Shown in pieces: positions 36,354 to 44,830 of a stretch of 64,000 nucleotides of DNA (the first letter of the stretch is position 1; each line of letters begins with the position of its first letter). The notes under the pieces are model-generated. The model was not told where the DNA came from. It did not search any database and saw nothing but the letters and a program-made list of their open reading frames with translations. Made by a program: the position numbers and the translations under genes. The DNA comes from Jiangella aurantiaca. GTDB taxonomy: Bacteria; Actinomycetota; Actinomycetes; Jiangellales; Jiangellaceae. The stretch spans positions 186,001 to 250,000 of the forward strand of contig NZ_SMLB01000004.1 of assembly GCF_004349105.1 (NCBI RefSeq), in the 5' to 3' direction.

Positions 36354-37019
36354 TCAGAGCAGCCGGGTCAGCAGGCCGTGGGCGAAGGCGTCTTCGGCCG
36401 ACAGCACCCGCCCGGCGCGCAGGTCCGCGCGGACGGCGTCGGCGTCGCGCCCGGTCGTGCCGGCGACCAGCTCGCACACCCGGTCGACCTGGCGTTCGTG
36501 CTGGTCGGCCTCGACGGCGAGCTGTGCGGCCGTGCCCGCCGCCTCGGTGCGCGGCAGCGACAGCACCAGCGTGGCGCCGCGGTGTGCGGCGCGGTCCTGG
36601 GCGGCGCAGAGGACCGCGATGGCGGGCCCGCGCAGCGTCCCGTGGACGACCACGTGCACCGGCGCGGCGAGCACGCTCACGGTGCCGGCCAGCGCGAGCG
36701 ACGCGTCGAGCTCGCTGTCGCGGCAGGACAGGTGCAGCTCGACCGGCCGGGGGTCGTGCCGTCCGAGCAGCAACAGCTGCGCGGTCGTCCGGTTGGCGAG
36801 CGTCGTGTCCAGCCGTCCACCGGCGTGCACGATGCGCTCGTCGAGCAGCCGGTCCGCGATGTCGCGGTCGGACGGGGTCAGATGCCGCTCCTCCCAGCCG
36901 GGGAGGATGGGCGGCGACGGTGCCGGCCCCGTGGGCTGCCACGGCGTGCCGGGGCGGAACGGCGGCGGCACCTCGGGCGGGCCGGGCGGCCAGCTGGCGG
37001 CAGGATCGGTGCGGGGCAT
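36354..37019 (-). CDS. ClpP-like protein without catalytic residues
   Basis: 221 aa. After a Pro-rich N-terminus of about 45 aa, residues 50-221 match ClpP: LLDERIVHAGGRLDTTLANRTTAQLLLLG, then the LSAEDAFAHGLLTRLL C-terminus. The catalytic Ser region (normally GQAASMGA) is GTLRGPAIAV (128-137, Pro132), the SPGGS turn is SCRDSE, and the catalytic His region (MIHQP) is VLSLPR. It is therefore a probable non-proteolytic ClpP homologue, analogous to ClpR. No clpX or active clpP is adjacent. Start ATG 37019 with gaggag upstream. Confidence 0.85.
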   Translation of the reverse strand: MPRTDPAASWPPGPPEVPPPFRPGTPWQPTGPAPSPPILPGWEERHLTPSDRDIADRLLDERIVHAGGRLDTTLANRTTAQLLLLGRHDPRPVELHLSCRDSELDASLALAGTVSVLAAPVHVVVHGTLRGPAIAVLCAAQDRAAHRGATLVLSLPRTEAAGTAAQLAVEADQHERQVDRVCELVAGTTGRDADAVRADLRAGRVLSAEDAFAHGLLTRLL

Positions 37020-37107
37020 GGGGAACTCCTCCCACGAGGTGGTGCTCCTGCCAGCATGCACCTTTTCCGGACGCGCATCGTCCGGAACCGGCGCTACGGT
37101 TTCCGGG

Positions 37108-37848
37108 ATGCCTGAGTTCGAGGACGAGAACCTGAGCGGCTCCCGGTTCCACCGGGTCGACCTGTCCGGGGCGCACTTCCGCGACGTCAACCTGTACCGG
37201 GTGGTGATGCGGGGCGTGGAGCTGGGCGACGCCGACATCAGCGGCGACATCACCGGTCTCACGCTCAACGGCGTCGACGTCGCGCCGCTGGTCGATGCCG
37301 AGCTGGACCGCCGCGACCCGGACCGCGCCCAGATGCGCCCGGCCGACGCCACCGGCTTCCGCGCCGCCTACGACCTGCTGGAACGGCGCTGGGACGAGAC
37401 CGTCGCGCGGGCCCGCCGGCTGGACCCTGCGCTGCTGCACGAGTCGGTGGACGACGAGTGGTCGTTCGTCGAGACGCTGCGGCACCTGGTGTTCGTGACC
37501 GACTCGTGGGTGCGGCGGGCGATCCTCGGCGAGCCGGCGCCGTGGCACCCACTGGCGCTGCCCTGGGACACGATGCCCGAGTATCCCGGCGTCCCCTGGG
37601 ATCGCGACGCCCGACCGTCCCTCGACGCCGTGCTCGACCTGGTGCGGGACCGGCGGGCCACCGTCCGGACGGTGCTCGGCGGCCTGACGGAGGAGTCGCT
37701 GGCGGCCGACACCGCGGCGCCCGACGGCCCCGGCTGGCCGCCGCCGCGCAGCTTCCCCGTCCGCGAGTGCCTGCTGATCCTGCTCAACGAGGAGTACCAG
37801 CACCGCCTCTACGCCGAGCGCGACCTCGCCGTCCTGGAAACGCGCTGA
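37108..37848 (+). CDS. DinB-domain protein with pentapeptide-repeat N-terminus
   Basis: 246 aa. Residues 1-55 are pentapeptide repeats of A(D/N)LXX type: ENLSGSRFHRVDLSGAHFRDVNLYRVVMRGVELGDADI. Residues about 75-245 are a DinB_2 four-helix domain with WSFVETLRHLVFVTDSW (H131) and EYQHRLYAERD (H235) as metal-ligand candidates. DinB proteins bind divalent metal and act as thiol transferases; this fusion is recurrent in actinobacteria, its substrate unknown. ATG 37108. Convergent with the BNR gene, terminator-like GC dyad between. Confidence 0.85.
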   Translation: MPEFEDENLSGSRFHRVDLSGAHFRDVNLYRVVMRGVELGDADISGDITGLTLNGVDVAPLVDAELDRRDPDRAQMRPADATGFRAAYDLLERRWDETVARARRLDPALLHESVDDEWSFVETLRHLVFVTDSWVRRAILGEPAPWHPLALPWDTMPEYPGVPWDRDARPSLDAVLDLVRDRRATVRTVLGGLTEESLAADTAAPDGPGWPPPRSFPVRECLLILLNEEYQHRLYAERDLAVLETR

Positions 37849-37849
37849 C

Positions 37850-37886
37850 TCCTCCCGCCGCCCGCCGGTACCGGCGGCGGAAGGAG
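37850..37886. terminator. Bidirectional terminator-like dyad between convergent genes
   Basis: ctcctcccgccg...cggcggaaggag around gccggtaccggc; imperfect but stable dyad in the 50-bp gap between the DinB and BNR genes, both of which end here. Confidence 0.4.
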
Positions 37887-37898
37887 CCCAGGCGGCGG

Positions 37899-39755
37899 TC
37901 AGGACTCGTCGCTGAACGTGCCTCCGAAGATGTCGGAGTTGCCGAACGTCGGCGGGCACTGGGTGTTCGGGCCCGGCCGCAACGCGCCGGAATGGGCGTT
38001 GGGCAGCTCCGCGGCCGACGCCCGGTCCGCCGGCCGGTCGCCGACGATGGGCTCGGCCGTACCGGCCAGGACGTCCTCCACGAATGCCTGCCGGTAGGCG
38101 TTGATGGCTGGGCAGACCGTGCCGTTGCGCATGTCGTTCCAGACCAGCGAGCCGTAGTCGCGGGTCGCCACGGCGTAGTTGTAGTCGCCGAGGAACTCCG
38201 ACGTCAGCCCGTTGGCCGACGAGGCTCGCCCGTCACCGATGGCGCCGCGCAACTCCGTCGTCCACGCCCCGATCGCGCCGGTGACAGGGTTGACGTCGGC
38301 GTGCCGCACGACACCGAGCATCCGCCGCGGCGACGTCGTGTCGGTGCGCCACGGGTCGAGCCAGGCGTTGTAGACCAGCCAGGCGTCCGTGCCGTCCGGC
38401 GAGATCGCGACGGCGGGGAAGTTCGCCCGGTCTGCGCCGTCGTTCGCGTTCATCGGCGCCGAGTAGGTGTCGCCGCCGTTCGTGCTGCTGACGACGAAGG
38501 CGCGTTCCTGATTGACGCCGGCGCGGTCGTCGGACCAGGTGATGAGGATCTGGTCGGTGGCGTCGGCACCGGACGGAGCGCCGTTGGCGATGTCGATGCT
38601 CGGGAAGGAGTTGGTCCGCGCGCCGGCGATGCCGTCGATGGTGAACCGGCCCTGGGCGGGGTCGAACTGGCCGATGCCGGCGATCGGTCGCACGATCACC
38701 CGCGGCCGCTCGAAGTTCGCGCCGCCGTCGAACGAGCGGGCCTGGAAGAACACGCCCTCGCGAGTGCGGACGTCGGTGCCGATCCAGACGACGTAGACCA
38801 CGCCGGTGCTGTCGGTGCGGATCGCGCAGCCCTGGCGGCCACCGGTCTGCGGGTTGTTCGTGGCCGGGGTCAGCTGGCGGGTGCGCCAGGTGTCGCCGCC
38901 GTCAGTGGACCGGGCAAACAGTACCGGTTCGGCGCCGCCGGCCCCGCGGAAGCCGACATTGCAGACGTAGGCGTTGCCGAAGTGCGGGCTCGATTCCGCG
39001 TTGTCCGCCCAGACCTGCTCCTTGTCGCTGAACAGCGCCGAGCTCTGCCGGGTGACGACGACCGGGTCCATCCAGGCGTCGTTGTCACCGGCGATCGCGC
39101 CGGCGATGTCGTCGGTGCGCGAGATGGCGATCGCGGCGGCGCCACGGAAGCCCGGGTTGCCGGGGAACGGGGTAGCGATGTTCGTGTAGTACAGCCGCTG
39201 GCCGTTCGCCCAGGAGAAGTCGCCGTCGGCGTCGGGCACCGGCCCGAACGCCAGCTCCGGGTCACCGTTGGAGACCATGCCGTTCTCGAAGTAGTTCGGC
39301 AGCGTGCCGATCGGGCCGTCCGGGTCCGGTACGCACCCGGTGTCGGTGGGCGGCGGCTGGCCGGGAGCGAGGTCGGGCTGACCCAGGCAGCTCGGCGTCA
39401 CTCGCGCGGAGTAGCCGGTGTACGTCGGCTGGACCCAGGTCCGCCCGGCATCGGTGGAGAACTGCACCCCGGACAGGCCCACGCCCGGCGTGAACGGACA
39501 AGTGCGGTCGTCGCCGGCGTTGCACGCCTCGAGGTCGATGTTGTCGTTCGCCCCGGCCGCCAGGATGTTCGGCTGGACGGGGTTCACGGCGAGACCCGGT
39601 TCGTTCTGCTTGTTCTGCGAGAACAGCTGGTCGTTGCTCCCCACGGTGACCTCGGTGGATCCACCGGGGGTCAGCGGGGCCGCTGCGGCGATCCCGGCGA
39701 CGAGGACGGTGCTGAGGGCCGCGGTGATCACCACGGTGGGTCGCCCGATGCGCAT
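37899..39755 (-). CDS. Secreted BNR/Asp-box (sialidase-fold) protein, 618 aa
   Basis: Signal peptide [26 protein letters not shown]. The mature part has at least four Asp-box-like turns: [30 protein letters not shown] and [10 protein letters not shown], the mark of six-bladed beta-propellers such as exo-sialidases. Cys pairs ([21 protein letters not shown]) suggest disulfides. No catalytic Tyr/Glu/Arg set can be assigned, so glycan cleavage is only a possibility. Start at MRIGRP rather than the longer frame. Similar in plan to the second BNR protein at 59519. Confidence 0.78.
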   Translation of the reverse strand: MRIGRPTVVITAALSTVLVAGIAAAAPLTPGGSTEVTVGSNDQLFSQNKQNEPGLAVNPVQPNILAAGANDNIDLEACNAGDDRTCPFTPGVGLSGVQFSTDAGRTWVQPTYTGYSARVTPSCLGQPDLAPGQPPPTDTGCVPDPDGPIGTLPNYFENGMVSNGDPELAFGPVPDADGDFSWANGQRLYYTNIATPFPGNPGFRGAAAIAISRTDDIAGAIAGDNDAWMDPVVVTRQSSALFSDKEQVWADNAESSPHFGNAYVCNVGFRGAGGAEPVLFARSTDGGDTWRTRQLTPATNNPQTGGRQGCAIRTDSTGVVYVVWIGTDVRTREGVFFQARSFDGGANFERPRVIVRPIAGIGQFDPAQGRFTIDGIAGARTNSFPSIDIANGAPSGADATDQILITWSDDRAGVNQERAFVVSSTNGGDTYSAPMNANDGADRANFPAVAISPDGTDAWLVYNAWLDPWRTDTTSPRRMLGVVRHADVNPVTGAIGAWTTELRGAIGDGRASSANGLTSEFLGDYNYAVATRDYGSLVWNDMRNGTVCPAINAYRQAFVEDVLAGTAEPIVGDRPADRASAAELPNAHSGALRPGPNTQCPPTFGNSDIFGGTFSDES

Positions 39756-39914
39756 GACATCTCCTGTCTGTGGCGGAAAGGTCTGCGCGGCGCGCCGCAT
39801 CAGGTGACCAAGCCCCCCGAGGCGCCCGGTGCCCGGACGCGGTGGTCGCAGCCAGCAGCCTTCACCCGGGGTGCGGTGGTCGCAAGCGGTGGTCGGAACC
39901 GGCCGGTGACCGCG
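39756..39914. other. Short intergenic region
   Basis: Contains two exact copies of gcggtggtcgca (about 39839 and 39872) and a third partial one; otherwise nothing recognisable. Holds the promoter of the minus-strand BNR gene and the 3' end of the DUF427 gene. Confidence 0.35.
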
Positions 39915-40736
39915 TCACGACCACGGCGAGACGGGGCGCGGCCGGGGCTTGCCGTCGACCGTGACGTCGACCTTCTCGTCGAAGAACGTCATGCGGTCCT
40001 TCACCTCGACCCCGTCGGACAGCGGCTGCTCGTAGCTCCACGCGAGGTTGCGGCGCACCTGGCTGTTCACCTGCGCGGACCAGTACCGCGCCTGCCCCTT
40101 GTACGCGCACCAGCTGCGGGTGTCGCTGGGGACGAGCAGGTCCATGCGCACGTCCTCGCGCGGGAGATAGGTGCGCACGGGCAGGTGCGTCTCGAACAGC
40201 AGCTTCGCCCGCGTCGACTCGGCGAGCACGACGCCGTCGACGGAGATGACGAGGTGCCGGCTGGTGGAGCGCACGTCGATGCGCTTGAACGGGTCGCGCG
40301 CATGGGCGAAGTTCTGGTCGTCCTCCTCGAGCCACTGGTCGAAGGCCGCGTAGTCGAGGAGGACGTAGCCGGCGAGGTCGCGGTCGTCAGCCCGGAAGCC
40401 GGCCGCCTCCAGCGTCGTGCCGCCCCGCCGCAGCGACAACGGCTCACCGGGGGTCGAGCGGACGGAGAACGGCGTGCGCGGATCGAGCACCGGCGGCCCG
40501 TCGGCGTCCATGCGGACGGGGTGCGCCTCGGCCTCCGGCGATGGGTCGGCGGGCAGCAGCTCGGCGTCGAGGTCGGCCTCGGGGACGGCGTAGCCCGGCA
40601 CGATGCGGCGCGGTTCCCACACCACCATGGCGGTGGTGGTGTCGGCCCAGGTCTGGCCGCCGACGAGGGCGCGGACCCGCTTCGGGGACGGCTCGAACCG
40701 CAGCTCCGGCAGCGCCCCCATGATGAGGGCACTCAT
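39915..40736 (-). CDS. DUF427 protein, two domains
   Basis: About 273 aa. Two copies of the DUF427 fold: residues ~10-90 (ELRFEPSPKRVRALVGGQTWADTTTAMVVWEPRRIVPGYAVPEADL) and ~165-265 (RHLVISVDGVVLAESTRAKLLFETHLPVRTYLPREDVRMDLLVPSDTRSWCAYKGQARYWSAQV). The second has the complete core. Function unknown; the fold is small and beta-rich. Start at MSALIMGALPEL (40736), an ATG four codons upstream is possible. Divergent from the next gene. Confidence 0.85.
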   Translation of the reverse strand: MSALIMGALPELRFEPSPKRVRALVGGQTWADTTTAMVVWEPRRIVPGYAVPEADLDAELLPADPSPEAEAHPVRMDADGPPVLDPRTPFSVRSTPGEPLSLRRGGTTLEAAGFRADDRDLAGYVLLDYAAFDQWLEEDDQNFAHARDPFKRIDVRSTSRHLVISVDGVVLAESTRAKLLFETHLPVRTYLPREDVRMDLLVPSDTRSWCAYKGQARYWSAQVNSQVRRNLAWSYEQPLSDGVEVKDRMTFFDEKVDVTVDGKPRPRPVSPWS

Positions 40737-40801
40737 CCTGATGGCCATGGCCCACTATCCGCGCGCGAGAATGGCCGCGTCAACGACGGAGGGCGGGAGA
40801 C

Positions 40802-42136
40802 GTGGCGGGGAAAGCTGACAATGGGCCGCCGGCCGACGGCACGGGCAGGAAACACGACAATGGGCCGCCGGCCGACGGCACGGGCAGGAAAAAGGTCGAG
40901 CAGGTGTCGACGGCGTCGGTGCTGGGCGCGCTGGCGGGCGTGGCCCTGGGCGCCGGACGGGGGAGGCGTGCGGCGGCGCTCGGGGCACTGGTCGGCGCCG
41001 CCGTCCTTGGGGCGTCGGAGTACGTGGCCCGGAGGCGGCAGCGGCCGGACGAGATCCCCGCGCTGCCGCACCGGATCCTGGCCAGCGGCGCCGTCGCCGC
41101 GCCGCTGGGCTGGGCGGCCGGCGCGCTGACCCGCCAGCCGGCGGCGCGGGTCGCGCTGGCGGCCGGCGGCGTGGCCGGCGGGCTCGGCGTCCGGCCGCAG
41201 AAGGTGCTGCTCGGCCCGGCGATCGGACTCGCGGTGCGCCCGGCCGTCGCGGGGAGCACCCCGGCGCGGGCCGCCGCTGTCGCCGTCGTCGCCTACCGGA
41301 TCGCCGCGGCCGCGCTGTTCCGCGACCCGCAGGTGTCACTGCTGGCCGAGCGGGCCGCGCCGGCTGACCTGCCATTCGTGGTGCCGCTCGCGGCGCGCGG
41401 CCGGTACGTCGGGACGGAGTTCGTGCGCCACCTCGCCGCCCAGCTCGACGGCACGTACACCCGCGACGCCCCCGACATCGGCATCGTCGCGTCGCTGGAC
41501 GAGCTGGTCGGCGGCGACTTCTACCCGGCCGCCGTCGACCCGCTGGTGCGCGAGTTCTACGAGCACACGACCCGGTTCGCGCTCGACATCGTGCCGGAGT
41601 GGCGGGCCTGGGTGCGGCCGGGCTACCTGCTGTACCGGACGGCGCTGGCCCGGCCGCTCGGCCAGGCCAACGTGCCGATGAACCAGCGCCAGGCGCAGCG
41701 AGGCGTCGTCAGCCGCATCGACACCGTCGACCAGCCCGACGGTGCCCGGGTGCGCGGCTGGATCCGCTCCTACGCCGACGACGACGAGCCGATCTACGTC
41801 GGCGTCTACACCACGTACCGCCGCGACGGCCGCGGCTACGTCAGCGTCGGCTTCCCGGTGCCCGGCGGCAGCTTCACCGCGACCCTGGAGCCGCGGCTGC
41901 GCCCGGGCGGCGGGCTGACGCTGACCAGCCACGGCACCCGCGTTGACGCCGGCCACTATCTCACCGTCGTCGACCCCGACACCGGTGAGCTGACGACGCT
42001 CACGGTGCCCGGCTTCGGCGAACAGCTCCAGGTCTGGGCCGACGGCGGCGAGCTACGTGCCGACCACGCGTTCTCGCTGTTCGGGCTGCCGTTCCTGGTG
42101 CTGCGCTATGGCATCAGCCGCAAGCCCACGCCCTGA
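40802..42136 (+). CDS. Conserved actinomycete protein of unknown function, 444 aa, with 13-residue tandem repeat
   Basis: Begins with two copies of [12 protein letters not shown](H/K). Residues ~35-185 are Ala/Gly-rich hydrophobic helices ([39 protein letters not shown]), then a soluble part: [51 protein letters not shown] and a beta-rich end ([23 protein letters not shown]). The [16 protein letters not shown] and NxPMNxxQ blocks look like a conserved family core, but no named domain. GTG 40802 with gggag upstream. RidA follows 28 bp later. Confidence 0.72.
   Translation: MAGKADNGPPADGTGRKHDNGPPADGTGRKKVEQVSTASVLGALAGVALGAGRGRRAAALGALVGAAVLGASEYVARRRQRPDEIPALPHRILASGAVAAPLGWAAGALTRQPAARVALAAGGVAGGLGVRPQKVLLGPAIGLAVRPAVAGSTPARAAAVAVVAYRIAAAALFRDPQVSLLAERAAPADLPFVVPLAARGRYVGTEFVRHLAAQLDGTYTRDAPDIGIVASLDELVGGDFYPAAVDPLVREFYEHTTRFALDIVPEWRAWVRPGYLLYRTALARPLGQANVPMNQRQAQRGVVSRIDTVDQPDGARVRGWIRSYADDDEPIYVGVYTTYRRDGRGYVSVGFPVPGGSFTATLEPRLRPGGGLTLTSHGTRVDAGHYLTVVDPDTGELTTLTVPGFGEQLQVWADGGELRADHAFSLFGLPFLVLRYGISRKPTP
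40817..40894 (+). repeat. 39-bp tandem duplication inside the 444-aa gene
   Basis: Two adjacent 39-bp units (40817-40855, 40856-40894) identical over the first 36 nt, encoding the 13-residue repeat. The near identity implies recent duplication. Confidence 0.9.
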
Positions 42137-42164
42137 CCGACATCCGGCCGCACCGAGGAGACCG

Positions 42165-42551
42165 ATGGAACTCGTCCCGCACAACCCTGCCGAGGGCGTC
42201 TACCCCGCCACCGACGACTACGTGCACGCCATGGAGGTCCGCGGCGCCGGCCGGCTGCTGTTCGTCGCCGGCACCATGGGTCTCGACTCGTCCGGCCGCC
42301 CGGGCGCCGGCCTGGAGGAGCAGCTTGAGCTGATCTGGGCCAACATCCGCGCGATCCTCGCGTCCGCGGGCATGACGGTCGACAACATCGTGCGGCTGAC
42401 CAGCTACCTGCGCGATCCTGCCTACGCCGAGGCCAACGCCGCCGCCCGGACCGCCGCCCTCGGCGACCACCGGGTGCCGACGACGGCCGTCGTCGCGACC
42501 ACCCTCGACCCGGCCTGGCTGGTCGAGATCGAGGTGGTGGCCGCGGGCTGA
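42165..42551 (+). CDS. RidA/YjgF-family protein
   Basis: 128 aa. RidA fold with PHNPAEGVYPATDDYVHAMEVRG, LLFVAGTMGLDSSGRPG, EQLELIWANIRAILASAGMTVDNIVRLTSYLRD and the C-terminal VPTTAVVATTLDPAWLVEIEVVA. The canonical 2-aminoacrylate-binding Arg is not placed in the usual RVPR (here HRVPTT is different), so imine deaminase activity is uncertain. ATG 42165 with gaggag at 42155-42160. Convergent with ackA. Confidence 0.9.
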   Translation: MELVPHNPAEGVYPATDDYVHAMEVRGAGRLLFVAGTMGLDSSGRPGAGLEEQLELIWANIRAILASAGMTVDNIVRLTSYLRDPAYAEANAAARTAALGDHRVPTTAVVATTLDPAWLVEIEVVAAG

Positions 42552-42565
42552 GCGAGCGGCCGCGT

Positions 42566-42658
42566 CACGTGGTGTCACTACGTTTTCTGGAGCGTCACCA
42601 CGATTGCAATCGTGTCGAGGCTCCAGGAATCCTGGTGATGCGGATGATCATGGTCCGG
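42566..42658. repeat. Palindromic repeat copy D in a convergent intergenic region
   Basis: Outer arms 42575-42593 and 42622-42640 pair at about 15 of 19 positions; inside lies a perfect 16-bp palindrome cacgattgcaatcgtg (42599-42614). Shares gagcgtcaccacgattgca with copy C, and tgatcat near the end. Lies between the 3' ends of the RidA gene and ackA. Confidence 0.7.
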
Positions 42659-42663
42659 TGCGA

Positions 42664-43806
42664 TCAGGCCCGCGCGACCAGCCCGGTCGCCTGGCGGGCG
42701 ATCTCCAGCTCCTCGTCGGTGGGAACGACGAGGACGGTGACGTCGGCGTCGTCGGGCGAGATGACCTGGGCGCGGCTGCTGGTGAAGGAGTTGCGGACGT
42801 GATCGACCTCGACGCCGAGGTGACGGAGTCCGCCCAGCGCGTGCGAGCGCACCCACGAGTCGTTCTCGCCGACGCCGGCGGTGAAGACGATGGCATGCGC
42901 CCGGCCGAGCACCGCGAGGTAGGCGCCCACGTAGTGCCGGATCCGGTAGCAGTACAGCTCCCGCGCCAGCTGCGCAGCGGCGTCGCCGGCCCTGGCCCGC
43001 CGGTGCACCTCGCGCAGATCGTTCGCGCCGGCCAGGCCGAGCAGCCCGCTGGATCGGTTGACCAGCCGGTCGAGGTCGTCGACGGACAGCCCGGCCTCGC
43101 GGTGCAGGTAGAACAGTGCGCCGGGGTCGACGTCGCCGCTGCGGGTGCCCATGACCAGGCCCTCCAGCGGCGTCAGCCCCATCGACGTGTCGACGGAGCG
43201 GCCGCCGCGCACCGCCGTCGCCGACGCGCCGTTGCCCAGGTGCAGGACGACGAGGTTGGTGTCGGCAGGGTCGCGGTCCAGCAGCCGGGCCGCCTCGCGG
43301 CTCACGTACGACACCGACGTGCCGTGGAAGCCGTAGCGGCGCACACCGTATCGGGCGGCGACCTCGCGGTCGAGGGCGTACGTGTACGCGACCTCCGGCA
43401 GCGTCTGGTGGAACGCGGTGTCGAAGACGGCGACGTGCGGGACGTCCGGCAGCTCGCGCCGGGCCAGCCGCAGCGCCGTCAGCCCCGGCGGGTTGTGCAG
43501 CGGCGCCAGCGGTGCGAGCTCCTCGATGGCCCGCTCGACGTCGTCGTCGACCAGCGTCGGCTCGGCGAAGCGGTCGCCGCCGTGCACGATGCGGTGCCCG
43601 ACGGCGGCCAGCCCCAGCTCGTCGAGCGGGCCGCACTCGCGTTCCAGCTCGGCGACGACCTGACGGAGCGCGGCGGCGTGGTCGGCGACGCCGTCGTCCT
43701 CGCCGATCCGCTCCACGATGCCCTTGGCCAGGCGGGCCGGGCCGGCCGGGTCGATCAGCTGGTATTTGATGGACGACGATCCGCAGTTGAGCACGAGGAC
43801 GGTCAT
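42664..43806 (-). CDS. ackA: Acetate kinase
   Basis: 380-aa ASKHA-fold kinase: acetate + ATP to acetyl phosphate. Motifs: VLVLNCGSSSIKYQLI at the N-terminus, GHRIVHGG (H/R), VAVFDTAFHQTLP, YGFHGTSVSYVSR and TAGVGENDSWVR. Length fits (380-400). ATG 43806, divergent from the flavin oxidoreductase gene 45 bp away. pta is on the same strand upstream but separated by that opposite-strand gene, so they cannot form one simple operon. Confidence 0.95.
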   Translation of the reverse strand: MTVLVLNCGSSSIKYQLIDPAGPARLAKGIVERIGEDDGVADHAAALRQVVAELERECGPLDELGLAAVGHRIVHGGDRFAEPTLVDDDVERAIEELAPLAPLHNPPGLTALRLARRELPDVPHVAVFDTAFHQTLPEVAYTYALDREVAARYGVRRYGFHGTSVSYVSREAARLLDRDPADTNLVVLHLGNGASATAVRGGRSVDTSMGLTPLEGLVMGTRSGDVDPGALFYLHREAGLSVDDLDRLVNRSSGLLGLAGANDLREVHRRARAGDAAAQLARELYCYRIRHYVGAYLAVLGRAHAIVFTAGVGENDSWVRSHALGGLRHLGVEVDHVRNSFTSSRAQVISPDDADVTVLVVPTDEELEIARQATGLVARA

Positions 43807-43850
43807 CGAGGGGGTCCGTTCCTGTCGGAGGGTGCCGTTACTGTGCCGCC

Positions 43851-44819
43851 ATGCCTACCAACCGCCTGCAGGTCGGATTGTGCTTCGACCGATCGTTCCC
43901 GCCCACCTTCGTCACCGAGGTGGCCCGCTCGCTCGAAGCCGGCGGCGCACAGCAGCTCTGGGTCATCGAGGACTGCTTCTTCACCACCGGCCCGAGCCTC
44001 GCGGCGGCGGCGCTGACGGTCACCGAGCAGCTCACGGTCGGTGTGGGCATCCTGCCGGCGGTCGCCCGCACCGCGCCCGTCACGGCCATGGAGATCGCGA
44101 CGCTGTGCGGGCTCGCGCCCGGCCGGGTGCTGCCCGGCGTCGGGCACGGCGTGCAGGAGTGGATGGCGCAGATGGGCGTGCGGCCGGTGTCGCCGCTCAC
44201 CGCGCTCGAAGAGGTCATGGTCGCGGTGACGCGCCTGCTGGCGGGCGAGCAGGTCACCAGCCGCGGCCACTACGTCAACCTCGACGCCGTCCGGCTCGAC
44301 CAGCCGCCGGCCGACCCGCCGCCGGTGCTGGCCGGCGTGTTCGGGCCGAAGTCGCTGGCTCTGGCCGGCCGGGTCGCCGGCGGCGTGGTGCTGGCCGAGC
44401 CGGCGAGTCCGTCCTACGTGCGCTGGGCGCTGGAGCAGGCCGGCCGTCGTCCCGGTGACCCCGATTTCCACGTCGCCGTCTTCGGCGTCGTGTGCGTGAA
44501 GAAGGACCGCGCCGAGGCGTACCGCACCATGGCGCCGTGGCTGGGCCGTCAGCTCGACCAGCCACGGACGACGCTCACCACGCTGCCGTTCTTCGACGAT
44601 CTCGCCGCCCGCTACGCAGACAAGGGCCTCGACGGCCTGGCCACCATGCCGGCGGAATGGTGGACGGAGCTCGCGCCGGTCGGCACGCTCGACGACGCCG
44701 CCGCGCACCTGCAGGGCCTCGAGGACGCCGGCGTGCGCAGCATCGGCATGTACCCCATTCCCGACGTCGAGGTCGCCCGGACCCAGCTGGCCGACGTGGT
44801 GGAGCTGGCCCGGGGCTAG
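43851..44819 (+). CDS. LLM-class flavin-dependent oxidoreductase
   Basis: 322-aa (alpha/beta)8 barrel of the luciferase-like/F420-dependent family: QLTVGVGILPAVARTAPVTAMEIATLCGLAPGRVLPGVGHGVQEWMAQMGVRP and the insertion GVVLAEPASPSYVRWAL. FMN or F420 use cannot be separated by sequence; the actinomycete setting makes F420 plausible. ATG 43851. The gene reads opposite to ackA and pta, filling the gap between them, with 11 bp to the pta stop. Confidence 0.88.
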   Translation: MPTNRLQVGLCFDRSFPPTFVTEVARSLEAGGAQQLWVIEDCFFTTGPSLAAAALTVTEQLTVGVGILPAVARTAPVTAMEIATLCGLAPGRVLPGVGHGVQEWMAQMGVRPVSPLTALEEVMVAVTRLLAGEQVTSRGHYVNLDAVRLDQPPADPPPVLAGVFGPKSLALAGRVAGGVVLAEPASPSYVRWALEQAGRRPGDPDFHVAVFGVVCVKKDRAEAYRTMAPWLGRQLDQPRTTLTTLPFFDDLAARYADKGLDGLATMPAEWWTELAPVGTLDDAAAHLQGLEDAGVRSIGMYPIPDVEVARTQLADVVELARG

Positions 44820-44830
44820 CCGCAGAGCGG

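Noticed and set aside
36354-37019. Active ClpP protease
   Set aside because: Catalytic Ser and His positions are Pro/Ala and Ser.
37458-41129. 1223-codon plus-strand open frame
   Set aside because: It runs antisense through the BNR and DUF427 genes and in another frame of DinB and the 444-aa protein; composition is Arg/Gly-rich without domains.
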